From NCBI RefSeq assembly GCF_034259205.1, contig NZ_CP139487.1:806001-870000 (forward strand): a stretch of DNA of 64,000 nucleotides. Direction: 5' to 3'. The notes below the pieces were generated by a model. That model did not search any database, was not told where the DNA came from, and was given only the letters and a program-made list of their open reading frames with translations. Both the position numbers and the translations under genes were made by a program. Every line of letters starts with the position of its first letter. Within the stretch, counting starts at the first letter, position 1. Positions 17,310 through 25,098 of this stretch are shown here, piece by piece. The DNA comes from Peredibacter starrii. Lineage in GTDB: Bacteria; Bdellovibrionota; Bacteriovoracia; Bacteriovoracales; Bacteriovoracaceae.

Positions 17310-17843
17310 ATGAGCATTTCTAAGAAAATTCTAATTAGTTTTTTTATCCTGTTCAATTTCCTGGTGATGGTGAGAGTTCATATGCCGCTTGAAAATAAAG
17401 TCGTAGCGAAAATTTATGAACCAATAGATTCCTATTTGTCCTTTTTCAGCACTTACCAATCATGGACTATGTTTGCACCTGATCCCTCACGCCTGAATCT
17501 TTTTATTACCGCCGAGGTTGAATTTGATGATGGTTCGAAGGACACCTATGATTTTCCGAGGGCCAAAGATCTGAGCATGTTTGACAACGTCACCTATGGC
17601 GAGCGCTATGATAAACTCATGACTTCGACACTTTACCGGGAAGATCATGATTTTCTTTGGGATGATACGGCGAAATTTGTTCTTCGAAAATTAAGAGCAA
17701 AACACTTTCACAAAATTCCTCTGAAAGTCCATTTAGTAAAGCATTGGTACCTAACACCGAGGCTTGATAAAAAATTCCTGCCCCATTTATCTAATAACCA
17801 GAATTTTGAAAGTTTCAAATTTTATACTTATGAGGTGCTGTGA
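17310..17843 (+). CDS. small membrane-anchored partner of HTTM protein (copy 1)
   Basis: The 177-residue protein has one N-terminal membrane segment (ILISFFILFNFLVMVRVHM) and a mixed soluble domain. It shares the motif SWTMFAPDP with the product of 18817-19344 (SWSMFAPNP), then a similar V-E-(F/V)-x-D-G-(S/T) strand. The two are therefore paralogues. It is the first of four genes in an operon; its stop overlaps the next start (TGATG). AAGG lies 7 nt before ATG. The role is unknown; partnership with HTTM is inferred from the repeated arrangement. Confidence 0.75.
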   Translation: MSISKKILISFFILFNFLVMVRVHMPLENKVVAKIYEPIDSYLSFFSTYQSWTMFAPDPSRLNLFITAEVEFDDGSKDTYDFPRAKDLSMFDNVTYGERYDKLMTSTLYREDHDFLWDDTAKFVLRKLRAKHFHKIPLKVHLVKHWYLTPRLDKKFLPHLSNNQNFESFKFYTYEVL

Positions 17844-18820
17844 TGTTTAGTCTAGGACGGGCCTTAAGGTCATATGATAAGTTCTTTTTTGAAGTTAAAC
17901 CTACAGAGGGAATCGCTTTATTTCGGATAGTCTGGATTGGTCTCATTCTGATTCAGTTTTTATTTGATGTTAATAATGTGAGTGATTTCTATGGACCCCA
18001 TGCACTCATTTCATTATCGACGGTTAAGGAACAGTTTCCTTTTGTTCATGCAAATCTTTTTCACTTCTTCAATCCAAGCTACGAAGTAACTTACGGCCTT
18101 TTTATTGTTTATGGATTGTCACTGATCACTTCTTTATTTGGATTTTTTACCAGAACATCATTGGTAATCGCGCTACTTTGTATGACTAGTTTTCACCAGC
18201 GTACGATTTGGTATTTGAGTTCATCAGAAGTCTTGATGCGAACGATCACTTTACTCCTAGTGTTCTCGCCATGTGGACACACGTTGTCAGTAGATTCAAT
18301 ACTTGGAAAATACTTTCCAAGATTTAAACAACCAAGAGACTGGCCTGTGTGGGCACTACGCCTGATTCAAATTCAATTATCTGTAGTCTATCTTTGGACC
18401 GTTTGGCACAAGCTAAAAGGTGAGACATGGCTTGATGGCACCGCAGTTTATTATGCGACACGTGTAGAAAGCCTTGGGAATTTTTCTATTCCTTTTCTTT
18501 TTAACTCTCTTCCTGCAATGAAATTCATGACCTGGGGAACTCTGGTGATAGAATTCGCTCTGGGTGCCTTAATCTGGAATCAAAAGCTACGTAAACCCAT
18601 TATTCTAATTGGTCTCTTCTTTCATCTTGCTCTTCTTTACGTCATGGGCATCTGGTTTGAGTTTTATTTGATGGCCCTCTTGATAAACTTCTATAGACCA
18701 GAAGAATTAAAGGCCTTTGTAGTGAAGAAAGCCGACGCATTGGTTTTAGGCATTCAAGAAACAAACTTAACAGCTGCTATTAAAGAAAGAATGATCCGAA
18801 CTTTGAGAGGTCAGGCATGA
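17843..18820 (+). CDS. HTTM domain membrane protein (vitamin K carboxylase-like), copy 1
   Basis: The 325-residue protein has about 7-8 membrane helices of the HTTM type (horizontally transferred transmembrane domain, related to the membrane part of vitamin K-dependent gamma-carboxylase). The segment VWHKLKGETWLDGTAVYYAT (Lys about 190) resembles the carboxylase block around its catalytic lysine (KKLDADW-x-E-G). The lumenal carboxylase domain is missing, so the chemistry is uncertain. I start at ATG 17843 (GAGG 7 nt upstream), which overlaps the previous stop. Followed by the second pair with a 4-nt overlap. Confidence 0.85.
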   Translation: MFSLGRALRSYDKFFFEVKPTEGIALFRIVWIGLILIQFLFDVNNVSDFYGPHALISLSTVKEQFPFVHANLFHFFNPSYEVTYGLFIVYGLSLITSLFGFFTRTSLVIALLCMTSFHQRTIWYLSSSEVLMRTITLLLVFSPCGHTLSVDSILGKYFPRFKQPRDWPVWALRLIQIQLSVVYLWTVWHKLKGETWLDGTAVYYATRVESLGNFSIPFLFNSLPAMKFMTWGTLVIEFALGALIWNQKLRKPIILIGLFFHLALLYVMGIWFEFYLMALLINFYRPEELKAFVVKKADALVLGIQETNLTAAIKERMIRTLRGQA

Positions 18821-19344
18821 AACGAATTGGCAGGTATTGTTTAAATGTCGTGATTGTTTGCTATCTCTGCATCATATATTTCGCGGGAGTTCCGGAAACG
18901 AACACTCTTAATTACCGTATGAAGCAGAAGATGACTTCGGTAGCTATGGTCTTGGGGATCTGGCCGAGTTGGTCAATGTTTGCTCCAAATCCTATCAAGT
19001 TTGATTCTAAAAGTTATGTTGAAGTAACCTATAAGGATGGAACTATAAAAGAATATGATGTTGAGAAAAAAACCACTGGTATTCTAGCGCCTTTTAGAAA
19101 AGCTCGTTGGATGAAGTACTCACAGGATAACCTGCGAAATCCGAAACAAAAAGGTCTCTTGGCCCCAGCGATCAGACATTTCGTCCATAAATACGACAGC
19201 AAGGAAAATCCTGTTGTTAGTGTTAAAATCAATCGCAAATGGTCTGAAGTGCATCCTTTTTCTAATAAATCCATCCATTCCATTTACCAAACTCCTAGAA
19301 AAGAAATGAATGAGATCCTGGTGACTCAAAAAGTTGAGAGGTAA
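18817..19344 (+). CDS. small membrane-anchored partner of HTTM protein (copy 2)
   Basis: The 175-residue paralogue of the 17310 gene product has an N-terminal membrane segment (YCLNVVIVCYLCIIYFAGV), SWSMFAPNP, then a beta strand VEVTYKDGTIKEYDVEKKTT. The soluble part is basic, with many Lys and Arg. The gene begins in an ATGA overlap with the first HTTM gene and is 2 nt from the second. Function unknown. Confidence 0.75.
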   Translation: MKRIGRYCLNVVIVCYLCIIYFAGVPETNTLNYRMKQKMTSVAMVLGIWPSWSMFAPNPIKFDSKSYVEVTYKDGTIKEYDVEKKTTGILAPFRKARWMKYSQDNLRNPKQKGLLAPAIRHFVHKYDSKENPVVSVKINRKWSEVHPFSNKSIHSIYQTPRKEMNEILVTQKVER

Positions 19345-19346
19345 GT

Positions 19347-20279
19347 ATGTTTTCTCTTAAAAGCTTTACGGATGGCTGGAACAGATTTTTTTACAGTCAA
19401 ACCGATGCGACCGCGCTTTGCTTATTCCGAATTATGTTCGGATTTTTCCTCTTTTTAAATGGTATTAGTCTTGTTGAAGATTTCGAGGCATGGTTTGGTA
19501 TCGGTGACAACTCGCTCGTTCCTCTTTTCGATTCTTTTACTTTTTACGGTGACGCTCGGATCAATATCTTCAAATGGCTTTCTCCGACCGAACTTTCGGC
19601 CTGGTTCGTTCTTATCACTTATATTGTGACTTCTATTGGAGTTATGATCGGATTTAAGACCCGAATCTCGACTATCATCTGTTTTGTTTTAATGGTGTCC
19701 CTGCAGAATAGGAATTACGCTATTTTAAATAGTGGTGACACGATAATGAGATGCCTGCTGTTTTTAATGATCTTTGCTCCTACACAGGTGAAGTTTTCAG
19801 TGGACGCTTATCTCAGGGAAAAATCTGGCGAGCCTTACAAACCAGATATCCTCATCTTGCCACTTCGATTAATGCAGTTACAGTTTTCTCTGGTTTACTT
19901 CGCGACCACGCTATTTAAGTTGAAAGGTTATGATTGGGTGGATGGTACAGCAGTTTACTACACCTCGAGGCTCGTGAATTTTCAAAGAATAGTCCTTCCA
20001 TTTGTATTTGATTTTCCTTCTCTCGTTAAGTTTGCCACCTGGTCCGCACTTTTCATTGAATTTGCCATGGGAACTCTGGTTTGGGTCAAAGAATTAAGAA
20101 TCTGGGTCCTTCTTTCTGGTATTCTTCTTCACCTGGGAATTGAAGTTTCGATGAGCATCGGGTTTTTTGAGTGGGTGATGATTGCCGGGTACATCCTCTT
20201 CCTGGAACCAGACGAGGTCAGATGGTTCACCACCAGGTTCAAACGATTACTTCCTGAAAAAATGTTGGTTAGAAATTAA
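19347..20279 (+). CDS. HTTM domain membrane protein (vitamin K carboxylase-like), copy 2
   Basis: This 310-residue protein is homologous to copy 1 throughout, including LRLMQLQFSLVYFATTLFKL and the block LFKLKGYDWVDGTAVYYTSR (Lys about 191). It has the same membrane pattern and likewise lacks the C-terminal carboxylase region. GAGAGG lies 5 nt before ATG. Last gene of the operon, followed by a hairpin and U run. Confidence 0.85.
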   Translation: MFSLKSFTDGWNRFFYSQTDATALCLFRIMFGFFLFLNGISLVEDFEAWFGIGDNSLVPLFDSFTFYGDARINIFKWLSPTELSAWFVLITYIVTSIGVMIGFKTRISTIICFVLMVSLQNRNYAILNSGDTIMRCLLFLMIFAPTQVKFSVDAYLREKSGEPYKPDILILPLRLMQLQFSLVYFATTLFKLKGYDWVDGTAVYYTSRLVNFQRIVLPFVFDFPSLVKFATWSALFIEFAMGTLVWVKELRIWVLLSGILLHLGIEVSMSIGFFEWVMIAGYILFLEPDEVRWFTTRFKRLLPEKMLVRN

Positions 20280-20283
20280 GAGT

Positions 20284-20306
20284 GGGGTTTATCCCCCTTT
20301 TTTTTT
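20284..20306 (+). terminator. terminator of the HTTM operon
   Basis: GGGG, a TTTAT loop and CCCC are followed by nine T. The stem is short, but the U run and the position just after the last HTTM gene make a terminator likely. Confidence 0.6.
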
Positions 20307-20397
20307 GCCAAAAAAGCCGTTTTAATTTGCCGTTAATGAGTTCTTCTAAGTTTCTGAGTGGGGAAGGATGGACTTGTTCAAAAGTTGATTTAAAGGC

Positions 20398-20424
20398 AAA
20401 AAAAGTCCCGCTCGAAAGCGGGAC
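20398..20424 (-). terminator. terminator of the exported metalloprotease operon
   Basis: GTCCCGCT and AGCGGGAC pair perfectly with a 4-nt loop. Read on the minus strand they are followed by a run of seven T (20398-20404). It ends the leftward operon of the 20432 and 21682 genes. Confidence 0.9.
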
Positions 20425-20431
20425 CTCTTAT

Positions 20432-21664
20432 TTAGAAACCTTTCTTTGCGAATGTTTCGTAGAGCTTTAACTTATCTTTCCTTGGGCTTTCACATTGAAG
20501 ATCACAGGCCTTAAGGATTGATCTTAGAAGTGAGTCACTTACAGTTGCCGTCTCAGTTTTCAAGAAGGTTCTAGCTGCATAAACAACCTTATCACCGATT
20601 TCCTCTCCGAGAACTTCTCTCACATCCCAAAGAACAGAGAGTGTGAAATCTGCTGTGGCAGCTCGGTTAGATTCATCCCAGTGACTATAAGGACGTTTAT
20701 TTTGAGTGTCCTTCGGAGCAGCGTTACTGTAGCCCTTAACTTTTGCGTACACTTTTCTTTTATCCGACATGATGGCCGCAAAGTAATCCGCCATGCCTTC
20801 GTTCACTGGAGTCGAGTGAGACATTTGAAGATGATCACTTAGCACAAGGTGAGAATACTCATGATAAACAATCTCGGGAATCATCGCAGTTTCCAGGTAA
20901 TAATATTTATCCATGAAAAGCGGATCTGAATACCTAGATGCATAGATGATCGCCTTGGTCATTGCAATCGTTCCCACTAATCGCAGAACGTCCTCGTGTA
21001 GAGGACGAGCAGCATATGTCGGGTAGAACATATGCTCCATCAATGTTTGGTTAAAAGAGTTGGCCGTATAGTTAATTAACGGACGCTCCATTGCGAGCAA
21101 TGATGTCGTTAGTGGATTTGGACCAGAAGGGGCCAATTCCTTCGCTGGAATCGACTTCATTGGTCTGAACCAGATCTCTTTTTCCCACTTATCTTGTTTT
21201 TCGGCAGGAACCCAGGCCGGAGTTTCACCAGATGGGATTGAAAGAGCGTTGTTGTATTGAGGAGCTCGATTATCATTCGCAAAATGTCCTAGCTCATCAA
21301 ACTGGTTAAAGATGTCCAAACGGATTGTGATCTTAGGTAGGGCAGCCGCGTGCTCTGATTTCACTTTATTGACCCAGTAATCACGTGCCTTATTCAAGTG
21401 GTAATAAACGTTCGCTGCTTTAAGGAGGAACTTTTCATCTTTTTCATCAAATGAAACGGCTTCCTTACCTTTACCCTTAACGATTTTGAAATACTTACCA
21501 TCAAAAGAGTTATTGCTCTCAAGGTCTGGCATTTCCATTTTTGTGTAATAAGGCTTAGTCGTGCGACCGTCCCTTCTAACAAGAACTGTAAATTGTGGAC
21601 CATTTTCTGCTAGTGCAGTTCCTGACACGAGTAGCGCCAGGGCCATTATAAATTTATTTTTCAT
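20432..21664 (-). CDS. exported HEXXH zinc metalloprotease-like protein
   Basis: The 410-residue product has a signal peptide (MKNKFIMALALLVSGTALAE). Its core is IPEIVYHEYSHLVLSDH, an HEXXH zinc site, followed about 15 residues later by VNEGMADYFAAIM, where the E is the likely third ligand: the gluzincin pattern of thermolysin-like and related peptidases. Four cysteines-poor flanks show no other domain. I choose the start at 21664 (AGGAG 9 nt upstream); an ATG at 21682 would place the ribosome site within the gene. It starts 17 nt after the upstream gene ends, so the two are co-transcribed. The substrate is unknown. Confidence 0.8.
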   Translation of the reverse strand: MKNKFIMALALLVSGTALAENGPQFTVLVRRDGRTTKPYYTKMEMPDLESNNSFDGKYFKIVKGKGKEAVSFDEKDEKFLLKAANVYYHLNKARDYWVNKVKSEHAAALPKITIRLDIFNQFDELGHFANDNRAPQYNNALSIPSGETPAWVPAEKQDKWEKEIWFRPMKSIPAKELAPSGPNPLTTSLLAMERPLINYTANSFNQTLMEHMFYPTYAARPLHEDVLRLVGTIAMTKAIIYASRYSDPLFMDKYYYLETAMIPEIVYHEYSHLVLSDHLQMSHSTPVNEGMADYFAAIMSDKRKVYAKVKGYSNAAPKDTQNKRPYSHWDESNRAATADFTLSVLWDVREVLGEEIGDKVVYAARTFLKTETATVSDSLLRSILKACDLQCESPRKDKLKLYETFAKKGF

Positions 21665-21681
21665 ATGTTTTATTCTCCTCA

Positions 21682-23031
21682 TTAAATAATCACGTTCCAG
21701 TTATCATCAGGATCTGGTTGGTTACCCACGTTCATAACTTTTGATTGAGTCAGAACCAGGGCAACTGCACCAATGATGTTCCAAGGAGGAGGAAGGTAGA
21801 ATGTTGCAGTTCCTGCAAGTGAGAACGCGAAACTTGCGTATGTTTTCCACTTAGGATTTTGTGGGTTCCAGAAATCTTCAAACTTTAATACATAATCAAG
21901 TTCTTCTGATTTGATGAAACCTGTTTCATAAGCGGCAGCAATTAGATCGTCATACTCAAGACCAGTGTTCTTGAATGCCTCCGATCTCATGACTTCACCC
22001 ATTTCTTTACGAAGCATTTTGATCGCCGCACGATACTGTTCCATTGGTGAGAAGATATAAACTTCTGTTTCACCTTGTGGATCTTCAGTGTACTGCCAGT
22101 TAAGAGAAACTTGTTTTGCATCCATACGCTTGGCAGTTCTTTCAATAATCTGAGCAAGCATCATGATTTGAGTACTGTTGAAATTCTTGAAGAGACGACC
22201 ACGTTGAGTCAGACGCTCTTTACGAGATACGTACTTCTCAGAGAAAGTATGATCTGTGCTGATTTCTGGATTTTTTGTTAACTTGTCTTTAGCGTTGTTA
22301 ACAACATCGATATAACGTTTAAAAGTGATGGGCCATTCTAAAACGGCGCGGTTTCTTAACACTTCCAGCTTGTTATAGATGGCCAGGTCAATCACACCTT
22401 GGCGATATGCATGATAGTTAAGGTTTTTAATTTTAGTATCACGCTCTTTTGCTGTTTTCCAAGTAAGCTTAACAACCATGTTGAAATAGGTGTCGAGCGT
22501 ACAAGTTTTGACATCGTCGGGCCATGTTTGAAACGGCTCATACAGCTTCTTGATATCAAGACCATTCTCCATCCCAGAATTGTTTGGTCTCATGAACGGA
22601 AGACGTGCATTCACACGATTGATAAGATCAAGTCTCACGCTTGTTGAGTCTTTCAAAAGCCTGAAAAAGATATCATCGATCATGTCGTTCTTTCTTAAGT
22701 ACATTGAGAACATGTGAAGTTCTTCACTTGGTCCTAGAATGTCTTGAGAACGAGCTTTGTTAGTCAGACGGGTGATAAGACCCACCTCACAAGTAGTGTC
22801 GATCTTTTCTTCTTCATTCATGGTTTCTTGAAGCACGATGCGAGCACGAGATTTTAACTCTGCTTCTTCCAGACGGTGCTGTTGAATCCATTGTTGAAGA
22901 TTAGTCAGATCATTAGCAGAGAGAAGACGCGAATTAGCTTCTTTGTTATTGGCAAGTAGCCTAACGTCGAAAGCATTTGCGTTGGTAACTAAAAGCAGGA
23001 CTGAGACGAGTAACAAGACAATTTTTTTCAT
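21682..23031 (-). CDS. exported protein of unknown function, operon partner of the metalloprotease
   Basis: The 449-residue product has a signal peptide (MKKIVLLLVSVLLLVTNANA). The mature part is helical and charged; a hydrophobic Gly/Pro segment near the C-terminus (FAFSLAGTATFYLPPPWNII) may touch a membrane. No family is recognised. I start at 23031 because GGGAGGG precedes that ATG; the frame can extend to 23046. The metalloprotease gene follows within 17 nt, so a role as its chaperone, inhibitor or partner is possible but only inferred. Confidence 0.75.
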   Translation of the reverse strand: MKKIVLLLVSVLLLVTNANAFDVRLLANNKEANSRLLSANDLTNLQQWIQQHRLEEAELKSRARIVLQETMNEEEKIDTTCEVGLITRLTNKARSQDILGPSEELHMFSMYLRKNDMIDDIFFRLLKDSTSVRLDLINRVNARLPFMRPNNSGMENGLDIKKLYEPFQTWPDDVKTCTLDTYFNMVVKLTWKTAKERDTKIKNLNYHAYRQGVIDLAIYNKLEVLRNRAVLEWPITFKRYIDVVNNAKDKLTKNPEISTDHTFSEKYVSRKERLTQRGRLFKNFNSTQIMMLAQIIERTAKRMDAKQVSLNWQYTEDPQGETEVYIFSPMEQYRAAIKMLRKEMGEVMRSEAFKNTGLEYDDLIAAAYETGFIKSEELDYVLKFEDFWNPQNPKWKTYASFAFSLAGTATFYLPPPWNIIGAVALVLTQSKVMNVGNQPDPDDNWNVII

Positions 23032-23119
23032 ATGGAACCCTCCCAAAAAAATTTGACCCTTTATGCCTGAGTGATTGCATATTTGATACGAGTCTTTCTC
23101 ATTTATGAGGAGGATTTTA

Positions 23120-23170
23120 ATGAATTATGATTTGAAATCTGATTTAGAGAACTTCACATGGGAAGTTTAA
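23120..23170 (+). CDS. possible 16-residue microprotein
   Basis: In the divergent gap between two leftward genes, a 17-codon frame (MNYDLKSDLENFTWEV) begins at an ATG with a near-perfect GAGGAGG 6-7 nt upstream, one of the strongest ribosome sites in the window. A TTGACC hexamer at 23053-23058 and CATATT at 23078-23083 are a loose promoter match. It could be a translated small protein, a leader peptide for nothing visible, or chance. No function is proposed. Confidence 0.3.
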   Translation: MNYDLKSDLENFTWEV

Positions 23171-23226
23171 GGGCAGCTTTCGCGTTAGTATCAGAGCGAA
23201 AATTTTAATTTTAAGAAACACTTTAG

Positions 23227-23634
23227 TTAGAGGATAAATTTCTTGCGCTCATCGGCAGAAGGTAAGCGGCAAGTATCTTTTTTCCCGAACAAGCGATAAC
23301 GATTCTCAGCAACCATATCGTAAACTTTATTCGAAAGACCCACAGGTAGAATTTTTCCAACCGCTGTTACTTTCCAAACACCACCTAGATCACCCAACAC
23401 TTCGAGAACTGCCTCTGATTTTCTAAATGTCCTTCCATTTTTTAGAAGCACGACTGAGGTTAGATCACGAGTCATCTCGATCGGGAGTTCTTTTTGAGCG
23501 TAATCACTTTGAAGGGGAGAGAAGAGAAATTTATTTTTTTTATCGGCAGAGATGACAAAATCTACAAAACCATTACAAAGGCCACATACGCCATCGAAAA
23601 AGATAACTTGTGTGTTTGTTGACTTATTTTCCAT
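23227..23634 (-). CDS. DCC family thiol-disulfide oxidoreductase-like protein
   Basis: The 135-residue protein carries the family signature IFFDGVCGLCNGFVDFVI near its N-terminus, with D-x-x-C-x-x-C (C17, C20). It belongs to the DCC/YuxK family (DUF393), predicted thioredoxin-like proteins of unclear substrate. The end of the protein (VAENRYRLFGKKDTCRLPS) matches the family ending, R-Y-x-L-F-G-x...C. Start at 23634: GGAG lies 6 nt before this ATG but touches the alternative ATG at 23640. Confidence 0.9.
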   Translation of the reverse strand: MENKSTNTQVIFFDGVCGLCNGFVDFVISADKKNKFLFSPLQSDYAQKELPIEMTRDLTSVVLLKNGRTFRKSEAVLEVLGDLGGVWKVTAVGKILPVGLSNKVYDMVAENRYRLFGKKDTCRLPSADERKKFIL

Positions 23635-23762
23635 GTGCATCTCCAGGATAAACCGTGCTCTCTAGTCAATTATCGCTTTCTTCGTAAGAGTTCCAGATAA
23701 ATTTATCTCATTTCTCACGGCTTCACACTCAAGACAACAGGCCCCTTTTCCGAAAAACAGAT

Positions 23763-24002
23763 ATGAAGAATTGCGTTGCTTGCGAACATGAAGGAAAGAT
23801 GGCAATGGCCGACTATGTTGATGTGGTTTATCAAACCAGCGGTCGACATACGTATGTGCGTCTTTGTTATAACCATTCAGTAGAGCTCTTTAAGCGAGGA
23901 CAAACTACCTTTTCTTTTAAGTATCGAATCAGTAACGAAGACAAACCCCGAGAGCAGCGTAATCCTCTTTCAAATTTCATGCTCTTTAATTCTTTCAGGT
24001 AA
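23763..24002 (+). CDS. small protein with possible zinc-binding cysteines
   Basis: The 79-residue product has CVACEHEG at the N-terminus and RLCYNHS in the middle, a C-x2-C...C-x2-H spacing that could bind zinc. It lies 3 nt upstream of the next gene, so the three small genes from 23763 to 25022 form one operon. No signal peptide. Family not recognised. Confidence 0.65.
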   Translation: MKNCVACEHEGKMAMADYVDVVYQTSGRHTYVRLCYNHSVELFKRGQTTFSFKYRISNEDKPREQRNPLSNFMLFNSFR

Positions 24003-24005
24003 TAT

Positions 24006-24440
24006 ATGTTAAATGATGACGGCGATAAGATTGATCCTAATCTCTTGAATAGCTTTATTCGAGAGTCATCTGAAGTGATTGAAAACTTAAAATCTTTTCT
24101 GGCCGAGTTCACAGAGCCATCTCAGAACGAATGTTTCGAAAGATTCGGCCAACAAATCGATCGTGTCATGGGCGCGGCATTTACTCTTGCTCTTAATGAG
24201 ATGGGGGAGCTTTGTCGTCTTGGTAAAGAGCTTGGTTACAAATCCAGCCAGGTAACAGAGATCAGTAAGCTTCTTACGGTGCAAAGTCTCTTATCTCAAC
24301 TGGTAAAAATTCTTGAAAATATTTTGAAGAGCCTCAAAGCGGGACTACGTGAAAAGTCCGAAGACGTTGCTCCATTGCTCAAACGTATGACAGAGGCAAG
24401 CGCCATGCTTGGCAATCTTCGAACATCTGTCAAAGTCTAA
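24006..24440 (+). CDS. helical protein of unknown function
   Basis: The 144-residue product is predicted almost entirely helical, with heptad-like leucines through LLTVQSLLSQLVKILENILK. It has a size and texture like HPt or CheA-P1 bundles, but no H-x-x-K-G motif, so I do not call it a phosphotransfer protein. AGGT precedes the ATG, 6 nt away, at the end of the previous gene. Second gene of a three-gene operon. Confidence 0.65.
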   Translation: MLNDDGDKIDPNLLNSFIRESSEVIENLKSFLAEFTEPSQNECFERFGQQIDRVMGAAFTLALNEMGELCRLGKELGYKSSQVTEISKLLTVQSLLSQLVKILENILKSLKAGLREKSEDVAPLLKRMTEASAMLGNLRTSVKV

Positions 24441-24443
24441 TCT

Positions 24444-25022
24444 ATGGTAGATCCAGTCTGGGAAGAGAAACTTTCATTTTTGGTTCAACAGGATCATGCA
24501 ATGAGAGAGGTTCTTCTTCAGAAGGGCGTCTTGTGGGACACCTATCATCCGGAAATGGAAAAAATCCATCTCGCCAATGCTAAAAAGCTTCAGAGCATGA
24601 TTCAGAAAATGGGATTTCCAGTTTTGAGTAATGCGGGCGAGAAGGGTGTGAGACTTTCTTGGCTAATTATTCATCATGCAATCTCATGGCCTGATTTCAT
24701 GAAAGAGGGGCTAACTCAAATGAGATTGGCGGCCGCTCAACATGATTACCTGTTAGAACTTCTGGCCTACACTGATGATCGAATCGCTTTTTATGAGGAC
24801 CGCCCTCAGCTCTATGGTACAAATCTAGACTGGATCGCAGGTGAATTAAAGCGTACACCAATTGCAGATCCTGCTTTCCTGGATCAGAGAAGAAAGTCAT
24901 TGGGACTACCTCCTGTCTCCCGTGTTCCAATTCCTACGGGTGAGGAGCGCCCTCCGAAGGACCCAGAAAAAAAGCTCCGCGAATTTAAAGAATGGCAGCG
25001 TAGAGTCGGTTGGATTCCTTAA
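24444..25022 (+). CDS. DUF6624-like protein
   Basis: The 192-residue product resembles the DUF6624 family by several landmarks: an N-terminal D-x-x-x-R helix (VQQDHAMREVLLQ), WLIIHHA in the middle, the LLELLAYTDDRIAFYEDRPQ helix and YGTNLDWIAGEL, equivalent to the family's Q-x-Y-G-T-Q. The biochemical role of the family is not known to me. The C-terminus has an extra Pro/Lys-rich tail. It is the last of three genes with 1-4 nt spacing. Confidence 0.65.
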   Translation: MVDPVWEEKLSFLVQQDHAMREVLLQKGVLWDTYHPEMEKIHLANAKKLQSMIQKMGFPVLSNAGEKGVRLSWLIIHHAISWPDFMKEGLTQMRLAAAQHDYLLELLAYTDDRIAFYEDRPQLYGTNLDWIAGELKRTPIADPAFLDQRRKSLGLPPVSRVPIPTGEERPPKDPEKKLREFKEWQRRVGWIP

Positions 25023-25098
25023 AATCAGTTAGTTAGACCATCTGTATTTTTTACTCCAGAGCATCTTCTCCTCTCTAATAATGCTATAAATGCGGCCC

